Origin: Novosphingobium sp. PC22D
GTDB taxonomy: Bacteria; Pseudomonadota; Alphaproteobacteria; Sphingomonadales; Sphingomonadaceae
Direction: 5' to 3'
NCBI RefSeq assembly: GCF_002556635.1
Contig: NZ_MWMO01000025.1
Location: 1-38,888 of the forward strand
DNA: 38,888 nt
Below are positions 18,961 to 28,180 of this stretch, in pieces. The notes beneath the pieces were generated by a model. It had not been told where the DNA came from. It made no database searches and saw only the letters and a list, made by a program, of their open reading frames with translations. The translations under genes and the position numbers were made by a program. Numbering within the stretch: the first letter of the stretch is position 1; each line of letters starts with the position of its first letter.

Positions 18961-19374
18961 CTACTTGTCGGTGCCGCGCACCTTGCCCCACTGGCGCATC
19001 GCCGAATAGCCGAGGTAGCCGGTGCCGAACAGCGCGTAGAGCGGCTCGGGCAGGCCGGCGAGATAGGCGGCCATGCCCTCGGCGATGGCCGAGGCGGTAT
19101 GCGGGCTGATCGCGGCGACGAGCCCCATCGGCACGGCCCACAAGATCATCGCGTACATCACGTAGAGAAAGCTCGGCCGTGCCCGGCTGGTCCACGGATC
19201 GCCTGACCCGGCTTCGGCGAGGATTGCCGACATCTGCGTCTCCAGCAGCTCCATGTCGCGCGAGTTCTCGAGCTTGAGCAGTTCGAGCTTGGCTTTCGCC
19301 CGCTCGTCCGGGTCGGGAATGATCTTGTCGAGTATCCTGGCGACGGGACCGATCAGCGCTTCGATTATGGCCAT
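18961..19374 (-). CDS. GTA-type holin (Holin of 3 TMs family)
   Basis: A 137-residue protein. A short amphipathic N-terminus (IIEALIGPVARILDKIIPDP) leads to a charged helix (DERAKAKLELLKLENSRD), the segment SGDPWTSRARPSFLYVMYAM, and two or three membrane spans (about 75-95, 98-115, 117-130). This is the layout of the gene-transfer-agent release holin family (PF11351). The ATG at 19374 is chosen over the longer frame because similarity begins there. No endolysin, capsid or tail gene accompanies it, so it is either a scattered GTA gene or a domesticated phage relic. The 161 bp between it and the TPR gene shows nothing recognisable. Confidence 0.75.
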   Translation of the reverse strand: MAIIEALIGPVARILDKIIPDPDERAKAKLELLKLENSRDMELLETQMSAILAEAGSGDPWTSRARPSFLYVMYAMILWAVPMGLVAAISPHTASAIAEGMAAYLAGLPEPLYALFGTGYLGYSAMRQWGKVRGTDK

Positions 19375-19535
19375 GGCGAGACGCTCCTGAAGAGTTGGAG
19401 CGCGACGAGATAGCCATCTGCGGCGGTGTAGGAAAATGGTTGTTGCGACGCGGGGCGACGGCACGTGGGGCGTCAGGCGAAGCGTGCTACTGCGGTGACA
19501 ATCGGGCGGGTTCGCTCAAGGATCGCGCCGCCGGC

Positions 19536-20237
19536 TCAACTGCAGGCCAGAGCCTCGATGCGATCGGCCGCGTCGATGTGACCCTGGCGGCGGTATAGCC
19601 TCAGCCGCGTCTTCATGGTGTTGCACTCTATCGTTCCGCCTGCGGCAGCCATGGTCTCGAGCGTGTCCGCCATGATCTCGGGTTCGATCATCGCGGGGCC
19701 CGATCGAAGAAAGGCAGGGCGCCATGGCATCGTGACCAGCAGCTTCGCGAAGGCACCGCGCCCCGCCGGGTCCGCCAGGACGCGGCGCGTTTCCTCGCCA
19801 AGCTGATGATCGGACGTGTCGCCCGCCCAGAGCGCCGCAAGGTGCTTGGCCGCCTGTTCGGGCCGTCCGCTCCGCATGGTCAGGTCAATCATGAGGCTTT
19901 GCACGGATGGCACGCGCCAGCCGCGCGCCGCGGCGGCATTGACGGCTTCATTCGCCTCGCCTCCGTTGCCTGCTCCGTTCTGCGCCATGGCCAGCGTGTA
20001 AAGCCCCGCCGATGACAGCGGGTTGCGTCGCACCAGCGTGCGCGCCTCTTCGAGCGCGGCTTGCGGATCGTTGTGCTCGAGGGCGTCGGTCGCGACGTAG
20101 AACTGCGCGAATACGCGAAAAGGCTCGGGAACCCAGCGGGCGATCCGATCCGAATAGCGGCTCGCGGTATCGAGTTCGACCGCTGTCGTGACGAACGCGA
20201 GGATCGCCATCGCCAGAATCCAAACTATCCGGAACAC
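19536..20237 (-). CDS. Membrane-anchored TPR-like protein linked to O-antigen ligase
   Basis: A 233-residue protein with one N-terminal membrane helix (IVWILAMAILAFVTTAV) and then helical repeats of TPR character (ALEHNDPQAALEEARTLVRR, SSAGLYTLAMAQNGAG, SGRPEQAAKHLAALWAGD). The body should face the periplasm. It starts with GTG 3 bp after the ligase stop, so it is translated with the ligase. Ligases and polymerases of the Wzy_C group are often followed by, or fused to, TPR domains that hold partners, which suggests a helper role. No specific family is recognised. Confidence 0.72.
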   Translation of the reverse strand: MFRIVWILAMAILAFVTTAVELDTASRYSDRIARWVPEPFRVFAQFYVATDALEHNDPQAALEEARTLVRRNPLSSAGLYTLAMAQNGAGNGGEANEAVNAAAARGWRVPSVQSLMIDLTMRSGRPEQAAKHLAALWAGDTSDHQLGEETRRVLADPAGRGAFAKLLVTMPWRPAFLRSGPAMIEPEIMADTLETMAAAGGTIECNTMKTRLRLYRRQGHIDAADRIEALACS

Positions 20238-20240
20238 GGC

Positions 20241-21623
20241 CTAGGCGTCCTTCGCCTTGGGCCGCGAAAGCAGCACCACGGTGATCGCGGTCAGGCAAAG
20301 CATGATCTGGTTGCGCAAGGGATAGGCAACGAGCGATTGCGCCGCGATGCACGCGACGATGCCGATGGCCGCGCGCGCGGGCCAGTCCGGCGGCGAGCCC
20401 AGTGCGCGCCAGGCGGCGCCGACGAACCAGTAGATCCATACGAGCAGCAGGAATATCCCGATGGCGCCCGCCTCCACCGCCAGTTCCAGGTAGTCCATGT
20501 GCGCCCTGCCGACCAGCCGGGTCTTGACGTGATCGAGGGCCTCGTTCGTCTGGTAGACATCCTCGAAAGTGCCCATTCCCGATCCGACCGGCCAGAAAGT
20601 GATCGCTGCGACTGTCGCATCGTCACGCAGATCCGACCGGCCGCCGTCCCCGTTGTCGAAACGGTCGAGGCTGACCTGCGCGCGGCCCGAAGACAAGATG
20701 AGCGCGGCGCCGAGGGCGAGCGCGACGATCCCCACGACGGCGCCGGCGAGGAGCCCTTTGTTGATCTGCGCCGCCTTGCCGGCCGTGACTCGCGATCCGA
20801 GCAAAGCCAGTGCCCGCCAGGCGAGAAAGGCCAGCGGCACCAGCAGCGCGGCCATGCCTGATCTCGATTGGGTGAGAATGGTCCCCGTGAACAGCAGCAG
20901 GGCGGCGCAGAGTCGGACGAGGATGCCCATTGCGGAGACCCCGTGCCAGGGCATGGCGATCAGCAACAACAGGATACTGACGAAGAAGATCGAGGCCGCG
21001 ATCCGATCGGCAAAAGTGCCGAACAGCACGCCATTCATGGACATCTGGTCGGAATAGAGGTCGCCGAGGCCGGAAATCACGTGCAGCGATCCGAAAAGCA
21101 TGATCGCGCAGGCCGCGATCACGAGAAAGGCGATCAGACGGTCCATCCGGCGACTGTCCAGACCATGGCAGAGCACCAGCACCGTCAGCGGCGCCAGCGT
21201 GCCGACGAACGCCGTCAGCGTGCGCCCCCAGTTCAGGGATATCGGATACCATCCGGCGCCGCCGCTCAATTCCATCGCCTCCGTCAGGATTTCTCGACCC
21301 GGCAGGCGCGACCAGATCGCCGGGGGCATCGGGACGAGCTGGACCAGAGGCAAGGCCACAGAGGCGATGACGAGCCAGACCAGGGTTCTGGGCGCCTTGC
21401 GATAAAAGCGGATAAAAGCATCGCGGTTTAGCGCCGCGACGAGCAAGGCGCTCAGTTGGACCACCAGGTTGTTGAGCCCCTCGCCGGCGCCGCCGCCGCC
21501 AAAAACCAGCGTGATCAGCAAGAGCGCGATCAGGTGGTGGAACGGCTCCGAAAGCTTTTCCGCAAGCCTGTGGCCCTGCGCGGCCACGCCCGGGGAGCGA
21601 TCGTGGGCGGACGTGGTCGTCAT
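20241..21623 (-). CDS. O-antigen ligase / Wzy_C-family membrane protein
   Basis: A 460-residue protein with about twelve membrane helices. A large periplasmic loop (about residues 330-390) contains DDATVAAITFWPVGSGMGTF and the block LVGRAHMDYLELAVEAGAIG. A GxGxGTF motif followed by a conserved histidine is typical of the O-antigen ligase/polymerase Wzy_C domain. It would join polymer to lipid A-core, or polymerise repeat units, at the periplasmic face. ATG at 21623 is preferred; an open frame extends 49 codons upstream with no membrane character. It is divergent from the rhamnose operon. Ligase and polymerase cannot be told apart by sequence alone. Confidence 0.85.
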   Translation of the reverse strand: MTTTSAHDRSPGVAAQGHRLAEKLSEPFHHLIALLLITLVFGGGGAGEGLNNLVVQLSALLVAALNRDAFIRFYRKAPRTLVWLVIASVALPLVQLVPMPPAIWSRLPGREILTEAMELSGGAGWYPISLNWGRTLTAFVGTLAPLTVLVLCHGLDSRRMDRLIAFLVIAACAIMLFGSLHVISGLGDLYSDQMSMNGVLFGTFADRIAASIFFVSILLLLIAMPWHGVSAMGILVRLCAALLLFTGTILTQSRSGMAALLVPLAFLAWRALALLGSRVTAGKAAQINKGLLAGAVVGIVALALGAALILSSGRAQVSLDRFDNGDGGRSDLRDDATVAAITFWPVGSGMGTFEDVYQTNEALDHVKTRLVGRAHMDYLELAVEAGAIGIFLLLVWIYWFVGAAWRALGSPPDWPARAAIGIVACIAAQSLVAYPLRNQIMLCLTAITVVLLSRPKAKDA

Positions 21624-22013
21624 GCCACGGCGGTCCGACCAGCGCGGATTGACACAGGCCTGGACGGGGCCGGGCCTCGACGGACTTCGGGTGTAAGGAC
21701 CACGCAACCTCGCGAGTTCGACGCCGGCGACGTCGCGGCAATGGCCCGAAGCCATACTTCGGTAAAGCACCTAGTGAAAGCCCCTGTGCCGCCGTCATCC
21801 GCAACGCGGCATGGGGGCCATGCCTTTTCGGGTCGGCGAATCGTCCTTTGCCTTTGCGACCCGGCGAGCCCGCCGCCTGATTAGGTAGTTGACCTGAGGT
21901 GCATCTATTGCAATGCACAATGGAATGAAGGCTGTGGCGACGTGGGTGGTGTCGCAAGCTCGAAGCCAGGTTCTCAACCGCCGGCTCTGTCGTAAGTGAT
22001 TGAAGGAACTGGA
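21624..22013 (+). other. Divergent intergenic region between ligase and rmlA
   Basis: These 390 bp contain no convincing gene. The right half is more AT-rich and holds a TTGACC hexamer (21889-21894), a TGCAT...ATGCA dyad (21900-21917) and the shared 15-bp motif at 21906-21920. AGGA-type ribosome-binding sequence lies just before the rmlA ATG. Promoters for both directions are expected here. Confidence 0.5.
21906..21920 (+). promoter_or_regulatory. Shared polysaccharide-operon motif, copy 1 (rmlA)
   Basis: TATTGCAATGCACAA, 94 bp before the rmlA ATG. It matches 13 of 15 positions with the motif ahead of the AlgD-like gene (31617-31631, opposite strand) in the same orientation relative to the gene served. 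It may be a regulator site common to the surface-polysaccharide genes. Confidence 0.4.
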
Positions 22014-22892
22014 ATGACGGGTAAGTCCCGCAAGGGGATCATTCTCGCCGGCGGATCAGGTACGCGGCTCTATCCGCTGACTCGGGGCGTTTCGAAGCAG
22101 CTCATGCCTGTGTTCGACAAGCCTATGATCTACTACCCGTTGTGCACCCTGATGCTCGCGGGGATTCGCGAAATCCTGATCATCACGACACCGGAGGATT
22201 CCGATCAGTTCAAGCGTGTGCTCGGTGACGGCGCCGAGTGGGGGCTCGAGCTGACTTATGCCGTTCAGCCCAGTCCCGACGGCCTCGCGCAAGCCTTCCA
22301 CATCGGCGCCGACTATCTCGCCGGCCATCCGAGCGCGCTCGTGCTCGGCGACAACATCTTCTACGGCCACGGCCTGCCCGAACTGCTGCAGGCGGCGAAT
22401 GCGCGCCACGCGGGTGCGAGTGTCTTCGCTTATCGGGTGAACGATCCCAAGGCTTACGGCGTCGTCGATTTCGACGAGGAGGGCGTCGCCCGCTCGATCG
22501 AGGAGAAGCCCGCGCAGCCCAAGTCCAACTTCGCCGTGACCGGGCTCTATTTCTACGACGAGACCGTGGTCGAGCGCGCGCGCGATCTCAAGCCGTCGGC
22601 GCGCGGCGAGCTGGAGATAACCGACCTCAACCGGCTCTACATGGATGAAGGCGCGCTCAACGTCGCGATCATGGGGCGCGGCTATGCCTGGCTCGATACC
22701 GGCACGCACGCCTCGCTGATCGACGCGGGAACCTACGTGCGCATCACCGAGGAGCGGCAGGGCGTCAAGATCTGCTGCCCCGAGGAAATCGCCTGGCGCC
22801 AGGGCTTCATCAGCGCCGAGCAGCTCGAGAAAATCGCGCAGCCGCTGATCAAGTCCGGCTATGGCGAATATCTCATGCAATTGCTGGACTGA
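22014..22892 (+). CDS. rmlA: Glucose-1-phosphate thymidylyltransferase
   Basis: A 292-residue nucleotidyltransferase that makes dTDP-glucose, the first step to dTDP-L-rhamnose. The start KGIILAGGSGTRLYPLTRGV carries the G-rich dTTP-binding loop and activating Arg. KQLMPVFDKPMIYYPL, LVLGDNIFYGHGL and EEKPAQPKSNFAVTGLYFYD are family blocks. Length is normal. The ATG at 22014 is chosen because AAGGA lies a short distance upstream; a GTG six codons earlier has no such site. First gene of rmlA-C-D-B. Confidence 0.97.
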   Translation: MTGKSRKGIILAGGSGTRLYPLTRGVSKQLMPVFDKPMIYYPLCTLMLAGIREILIITTPEDSDQFKRVLGDGAEWGLELTYAVQPSPDGLAQAFHIGADYLAGHPSALVLGDNIFYGHGLPELLQAANARHAGASVFAYRVNDPKAYGVVDFDEEGVARSIEEKPAQPKSNFAVTGLYFYDETVVERARDLKPSARGELEITDLNRLYMDEGALNVAIMGRGYAWLDTGTHASLIDAGTYVRITEERQGVKICCPEEIAWRQGFISAEQLEKIAQPLIKSGYGEYLMQLLD

Positions 22893-22901
22893 GGGGCAGG
22901 C

Positions 22902-23447
22902 GTGAACGTCATCGAATGTGACATTCCGGGACCGCTGATCCTCGAGCCGAAAGTGTTCGGCGACGATCGCGGCTTCTTCATGGAAAGCTGGAACGCGGCC
23001 GTCTTCGCGAAGGCCGGGCTCGACCTCGGCTTCGTGCAGGACAACCACAGCCATTCGCAGAAGGGTGTCCTGCGCGGCATGCATTTCCAGAACCCGGGCG
23101 CGCAGGGCAAACTGGTGCGCGTGGTGAACGGCGCGGTCTTCGACGTCGCGGTCGACCTGCGCCGCTCCTCGCCGCACTTCGGCCAATGGGTCGGCGTCGA
23201 ACTGAGCGCGGCGAACAAGCGCATGTTCTGGGTGCCCGAGGGCTTCGCGCACGGTTTCCTGACGCTCGCGGACGACACCGACTTTCTCTACAAGTGCACC
23301 ACGCCCTATGCGCCGCAAAACGAGCACAGCCTCGCCTGGGACGATCCGGCCGTCGGCATCGCATGGCCGCTCGAGGGCATCGAGCCGCAGCTTTCGGCCA
23401 AGGATCGCGAGGGCCTGGCGCTGTCCGAGGTAGAGGCTTTCGCGTGA
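22902..23447 (+). CDS. rmlC: dTDP-4-dehydrorhamnose 3,5-epimerase
   Basis: A 181-residue cupin epimerase, third step of the rhamnose pathway. Family blocks are PGPLILEPKVFGDDRGFFME, FVQDNHSHSQKGVLRGMHFQ with the catalytic His, GAVFDVAVDLRRSSPHFGQW with the partner Asp, and WVPEGFAHGFLTL. The GTG start at 22902 follows GAGGGG and comes 9 bp after the rmlA stop. The stop overlaps the start of rmlD (GTGA), so translation of the two is coupled. Confidence 0.96.
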   Translation: MNVIECDIPGPLILEPKVFGDDRGFFMESWNAAVFAKAGLDLGFVQDNHSHSQKGVLRGMHFQNPGAQGKLVRVVNGAVFDVAVDLRRSSPHFGQWVGVELSAANKRMFWVPEGFAHGFLTLADDTDFLYKCTTPYAPQNEHSLAWDDPAVGIAWPLEGIEPQLSAKDREGLALSEVEAFA

Positions 23448-24301
23448 AGGTTCTCGTTACCGGCGCGCAGGGGCAGCTCGGTCGCGCACTCGTCGCGCGG
23501 GCGCCCGCCGACTGGACCGTCGAGGGGCTTGCGCGCGATGACCTCGACCTGACCGACATCGCCGCGGTGCAGGCCAGAATTCATCGCGACCGGCCGGATC
23601 TCCTGGTCAACGCCGCGGCCTATACGGCAGTCGACAAGGCCGAGACCGAAGAAGCGCTCGCGCTCGCGATCAACGCGACCGCCGTCGGGGCCATGGCCGA
23701 AGCCTTGTCCGAAACCGGCGGCCGGCTGGTCCACGTCTCGACCGATTTCGTCTTCGACGGCAGCTCGCCGCGCGCCTATCGTCCCGGGGACCGGCGCAAT
23801 CCGATTTCCGCCTATGGCCGTACCAAGGCCGCGGGAGAGGACGCGGCGGGTCCCGAGGCGCTGATCGTGCGCACCGCCTGGGTCTACGCCGCCGGCGGCG
23901 CGAATTTCGTGCGCACGATGCTGCGGCTGATGCGCGAGCGCGAGGAACTGCGCGTCGTCGCCGACCAGATCGGGGCGCCGACCTGGGCGCCCGGGCTCGC
24001 CTCGGTGCTCTTCGGGCTCGCCGCCAAGGGCGCGAGCGGCATCTACCACCATAGCGACGCGGGTGTGGCGAGCTGGTACGATTTCGCGGTCGCGATCCAG
24101 GAAGAGGCCATGACCGCCGGATTGCTCGACCGTCCGATTCCGATCGTCCCGATCGCGACCCGCGACTATCCCACGCCCGCCGCGCGCCCCGCGTTCTCGC
24201 TGCTCGACAGCAGCGCCACGAGCGACTTGCTCGGCGTGCGCCCCGCGCACTGGCGGGCCAATCTTCGAACGATGCTGCAGGAGGAAAAGGCGCTTGGCTA
24301 A
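23444..24301 (+). CDS. rmlD: dTDP-4-dehydrorhamnose reductase
   Basis: A 285-residue short-chain reductase, last step to dTDP-L-rhamnose. It has the NAD(P)-binding loop VTGAQGQLGRALV, LLVNAAAYTAVDKAE, STDFVFDG, and the catalytic YGRTKAAGE (Tyr and Lys). The GTG start at 23444 overlaps the rmlC stop. A longer open frame upstream is the shadow of rmlC and was discarded. The last 8 bp overlap rmlB. The operon order is A-C-D-B. Confidence 0.96.
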   Translation: MKVLVTGAQGQLGRALVARAPADWTVEGLARDDLDLTDIAAVQARIHRDRPDLLVNAAAYTAVDKAETEEALALAINATAVGAMAEALSETGGRLVHVSTDFVFDGSSPRAYRPGDRRNPISAYGRTKAAGEDAAGPEALIVRTAWVYAAGGANFVRTMLRLMREREELRVVADQIGAPTWAPGLASVLFGLAAKGASGIYHHSDAGVASWYDFAVAIQEEAMTAGLLDRPIPIVPIATRDYPTPAARPAFSLLDSSATSDLLGVRPAHWRANLRTMLQEEKALG

Positions 24302-25352
24302 CGTGCTCGTCACTGGTGGCGCCGGCTTCATCGGCGGCAATTTCGTCCACTACTGGAGCGAGCACCACCCCGACGACGTGATCGTGGTGCTCGATTGCCT
24401 GACGTACGCTGGCAACCAATCGACGATCGCCGGGGTGGAGCGGGCCGAACTCGTGGTCGGCGACATCCGCGACACCGATCTCGTCGAAAAGCTGCTGCGC
24501 GAACGCGGTATCGCCACGATCGTGCACTTCGCGGCGGAGAGCCACGTCGACCGTTCGATCACCGGCCCCGACGCCTTCATCGAGACCAATATCCTGGGCA
24601 CCAACAGCCTGCTCAAGGCCGCGCGCAAGGTCTGGCTCGACGAAGGTTCCGGCATGGAACACCGCTTCCACCACATTTCGACCGACGAGGTGTTCGGTTC
24701 GCTCGGCCCTGACGATCCGGCCTTCAGCGAGACGACGCCCTATGCGCCGAACTCGCCCTATTCCGCCTCGAAGGCCTCTTCCGATCATCTCGTTCGCGCC
24801 TATCAGCACACCTTCGGGTTGCAGACCACGACGAGCAACTGCTCGAACAACTACGGACCCTATCAGTACCCCGAGAAGCTGATCCCGCTGTTCCTGCTCA
24901 ACGCCTTGTCGGGCAAGCCGCTGCCGATCTACGGCGACGGCATGAACGTGCGGGACTGGCTCCACGTCGAGGACCACTGCCGCGGTATCGAGGCGTGCAT
25001 CGAGAAGGGCGTGCCGGGCGAAACCTACAACATCGGCGGCGGCGCCGAGCTGCCGAACCTCATGGTGATCGAGAGGATCTGCGAGGAAGTCGACAAGGCC
25101 TTCGCCGAAATCGACGGATTGGCCGAGCGCTATCCCGGGGCCCCGGCCGCAAAGGGGCGCTCGACGGTCGAGCTCAAGACCTTCGTCGAGGATCGCAAGG
25201 GCCACGACCGCCGTTATGCCATCGACGAAACCAAGGCGCGGGCGGAAATTGGCTATCAGCCCGGCTACGACTTCGAGAGCGGGCTCGCCCTGACCCTGCG
25301 CTGGTACCTTGACAACGAGCGCTGGTGGGCGCCCTTGATCCGTTCAGCCTAG
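24294..25352 (+). CDS. rmlB: dTDP-glucose 4,6-dehydratase
   Basis: A 352-residue extended short-chain dehydrogenase, second step of the rhamnose pathway. It has the nucleotide-binding loop VTGGAGFIGGNFVHYW, HFAAESHVDRSI, the active-site HISTDEVFGSLG with the Thr-Asp-Glu triad, and PYSASKASSDHLVRAY with the catalytic Tyr and Lys. NYGPYQYPEKLIPLF is a further family block. The start is an uncommon TTG at 24294, overlapping the rmlD end by 8 bp with AGGAGGA just upstream. Length is normal. It is followed after 20 bp by the SGNH hydrolase. Confidence 0.96.
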   Translation: MANVLVTGGAGFIGGNFVHYWSEHHPDDVIVVLDCLTYAGNQSTIAGVERAELVVGDIRDTDLVEKLLRERGIATIVHFAAESHVDRSITGPDAFIETNILGTNSLLKAARKVWLDEGSGMEHRFHHISTDEVFGSLGPDDPAFSETTPYAPNSPYSASKASSDHLVRAYQHTFGLQTTTSNCSNNYGPYQYPEKLIPLFLLNALSGKPLPIYGDGMNVRDWLHVEDHCRGIEACIEKGVPGETYNIGGGAELPNLMVIERICEEVDKAFAEIDGLAERYPGAPAAKGRSTVELKTFVEDRKGHDRRYAIDETKARAEIGYQPGYDFESGLALTLRWYLDNERWWAPLIRSA

Positions 25353-25372
25353 CGGCCGGATCGACAGGCGGG

Positions 25373-26107
25373 ATGCGTCGGTCTTCTCGATGGTGTTTGG
25401 TTGCGAGCATGGGCTGTGCCGTGGCAGGCGTGCTTGGAGTGGCAATGCTGTCGGGCGAGTTTCCCCGCTGGATGATGGGGGGAAGCGCCCTGTCTCGCAG
25501 ACCGCCACTGGAGCCCCTTAGCTCGTTTCCGATTCCGATTGCGCCCGGCACGCGAATCGCGGTCTTGGGCGACAGCAACGTGTCGGGCAGCAAGGTCGGA
25601 GGACCGGCAGTAGCCTTCCCCGCAGCGCTGGAAGCGCGGCTCGGGCACGGGATTTCCGTGGACAGTCTGGGGCGTGGCGGCGAAACGGCGGGCGAGAGGC
25701 AGAGCCGGCCGCTGCGACTGGGCGGAGCGCAGCTTTGCATTCTCATGTACGGGACCAACGATGCCGCCGCGCGTGGCTGGTTATCCAGTCACGATCGCGT
25801 TCCGATCGCAGACTTTCGCGACGCGCTGACCCAGATCGTCGCGCAATGCCAGGAGCAGTCGGCGCAGGTCCTGCTGCTGGCGGCTCCGCCGGCCGGAACC
25901 GCCGCGATTGAAGCGCGGGTGGCGCCCTATCGGGTCGCCATGCGCGAAGTGGCCATCGCGACCGGATCGCGATTTCGCGATCCGGTCGAAGCTTTCCAGA
26001 CGGCCAAGGATCGGCCGATGCTCACCCATGATGCGCTGCACCTGACCCGCGAGGCCCATCGCCTGCTCGCGGATTGGCTGGCCCTGCACCTCGTCGCAGG
26101 ATCCTAG
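25373..26107 (+). CDS. SGNH/GDSL-family hydrolase, membrane-anchored or exported
   Basis: A 244-residue protein. Residues 8-27 form one hydrophobic helix (signal anchor or uncleaved signal). The SGNH blocks are all present: GDSN with nucleophile S68, a glycine pair at 102-103 (RGGET), GTND with N129, and the D220-A-L-H223 dyad. The family includes esterases and O-acetyl transferases/esterases acting on polysaccharides. The ATG at 25373 lies 20 bp after rmlB, so it belongs to the rhamnose operon. A role in trimming or moving O-acetyl groups on the polymer is inference. Its stop overlaps that of the convergent spike-fibre pseudogene. Confidence 0.85.
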   Translation: MRRSSRWCLVASMGCAVAGVLGVAMLSGEFPRWMMGGSALSRRPPLEPLSSFPIPIAPGTRIAVLGDSNVSGSKVGGPAVAFPAALEARLGHGISVDSLGRGGETAGERQSRPLRLGGAQLCILMYGTNDAAARGWLSSHDRVPIADFRDALTQIVAQCQEQSAQVLLLAAPPAGTAAIEARVAPYRVAMREVAIATGSRFRDPVEAFQTAKDRPMLTHDALHLTREAHRLLADWLALHLVAGS

Positions 26108-28180
26108 CTCTGCGCCCCCGTGCAAGACAGGGTCGCGCGGGAACGGTGCAGGCGATTGTATATCAGCCGTGATGATTTCAGGTTCGTCAGCAACGCTCCC
26201 GCCGGGGTGAAGTCGCCGTTCGCCGGATCGACGAAGAGGCTTTCCGCGCTGCCACCAGCGCTCGTGCCGCTGGCATAAGTCGGCGCGCTCTCGCCGGCGT
26301 AGATATGGTTGTCCTTGATCGCCACGGCGCTCGACGCCGTACCTGTCCACACAACATAGCGCAGCGCGTTGTTGGCGACGAGACAGTATGGCTCGAAAAT
26401 CCCCCCCGCATAGTCAGTGCGCAGCGAGAGCCCCTGATTGGCGAGGCTGTTGTGCGCGACGACGACATGGCTGTGCGTCTCGTTCGTGCGCAGCAATGGG
26501 CTCGATACGTCGTGGGGTCCCAGGCGCCCGATGCCGCATCGACGTGGAAAGAGTTGTTTAGGAACGTCATGTCCCACGCATCGACGCTCTGTGCCGAGAT
26601 GAAGATGCACTGGCAGCGCATCCTGACGCCAATGTTGTCCGCTACGATCACGCTTTCGGCGAGACCCGACTGACGCTGCTGGTAGAAATCGCTGTGCTTG
26701 TCGAAGTAGGAATAGACCGACAGGGGCGCAGTCTTGCAGTCGGTAGCGGCAAAGACGCCGACGATGCCATAAACGGCCCCCGACGTGGCGCGCCGACTGT
26801 CATCAACCAGTGTGGCGTTGAAGCCGGACAGGCCATTCAGCCAAGCAACGACATTGGCAAAATGATAGTTGGTCCCTGCTGCTCAGGCGGCATCATCTCT
26901 CGCTACGGCAAAAGTGCCGACACTGCTGCCATCGACCTTAGCCGTACAAGTGCGGGTGTTCGCATCGGAACCGCCCGACAATTCGAGCGTGGCCGTCGCC
27001 CCGGCACCGACGTATTGGACTGTGAACGCCTCGACATAAGTGGTGGCCGAGACATTGCCGAGGCGGTTGATTGTATTGCCGACAACGCAGCGCGCGTCGG
27101 AAAACGCATCGGCGTGCAGATTGGTGAATTGGCACCCGCGCACGAGTTGCGCCGCATAGCCGACGTCATTGGTGTCCTCGATCTGACATTCCGTCATCCA
27201 GCAACTCATGTTGACCAATACGCCCAAGGGCCGCGATCCCTTGCGCCAATAGAGGATTTGTTCTCATCGCCGTCGATGGCGGAATTGGTGACCCTGCACC
27301 CATCGAGCCAGTGGTAGCGTTGCGGCGTGGCCGTTTCGGTCCAGATCGCCGAGTGGCTCACCATGTCGAAGGTGATGTTTTCACCCTTGAAGCGGATGCC
27401 GTTGTAGCGGCAGCGAAAGACGTTGTTGTTATCGACCGGATCGAGCGTCGCGCGCTTGAGATTGACCGGAACGTCGGCCTCGATTGTGAGCCATCCGTTG
27501 CCGGTGTAGGTCGGCGCGGTAAAGGTAACGTCGTAGTTGCCCGCTTCCTTGATCATGATACGCGGGTTCTGGGCATTCACGCTTTTGAGGTAAGCGATCG
27601 CCGGCGGCAGCGTCTGGTAGCGGGATCCGACCACCTGGGCTTGTGAAGGCTCGATGGTAAGGTCGTAGTCGTGCAAGACCGCCGCGGGACTGAACTGGTA
27701 CGGGCCGATGACGCGGCTCTGCATCGACGCGTCTTTGGGAATGGCCTCGGAATAGAGGTTTGCATGTCCATGCAATCCACGATTCACCAGACAGACCCAC
27801 CATCCGAAATAGGCGACGAGTTTGCCATTCGAATCGACGATGGCTCGAAAAGAGGCAGACGTGATCGACACGCTGCTCCCTTCGAAATGCGCGACGACCT
27901 TCTCGGTCCCGAGATTGTCGCGGAGCGAGCCATTGAAATTCGCTGCCGCGACCACGCCGACCACGATCTCGTTGTTATAGTATTGATTCGGCGGCACGAG
28001 CAGGCGCATCGCGGGTTTTGCGGCGGTGCGTGGCGGATCGGCCGGAGCGGCGGCAAAGCCACTGCCCGCCGTCCCGTTCCAATTGGACGATGGCCAGTTC
28101 ACGAGCAGAAATTCGGGTGAAATTGCTACGTTTGCCATGTTCCGACTTGATCGGCCAAAGCCGAAGCTTGAACGCTCCAT
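26104..28180 (-). pseudogene. Broken beta-helix head-spike fibre gene (GhsB-like)
   Basis: Read across frames, this was one gene of about 690 codons. It starts at the ATG at 28180 (TGATG overlap with the spike-base stop) and runs to about 27230 in the first frame. It then continues in a second frame from about 27227 (NMSCWMTECQIEDTNDVGYA) to an in-frame TGA at 26883-26885. After the stop the same frame goes on sensibly (AAGTNYHFANVVAWLNGLSG, SVIVADNIGVRMRCQCIF). Near 26515, at a CCCC run, the coding sense moves to a third frame (LLRTNETHSHVVVAHNSLAN) and ends in TAG at 26104. The repeats of short Asn/Val-rich turns indicate a right-handed beta helix, as in GTA/phage spikes that bind capsule. 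Sequencing errors could explain the frame changes but less easily the TGA. Confidence 0.72.

Noticed and set aside
21996..22013. GTG start six codons upstream for rmlA
   Set aside because: The ATG at 22014 has the better-placed AAGGA and matches the family start.
26883..26885. TGA in the spike fibre as a selenocysteine or recoded codon
   Set aside because: No SECIS-like hairpin is evident, the family needs no selenocysteine, and two frame changes in the same gene point to decay or read error.
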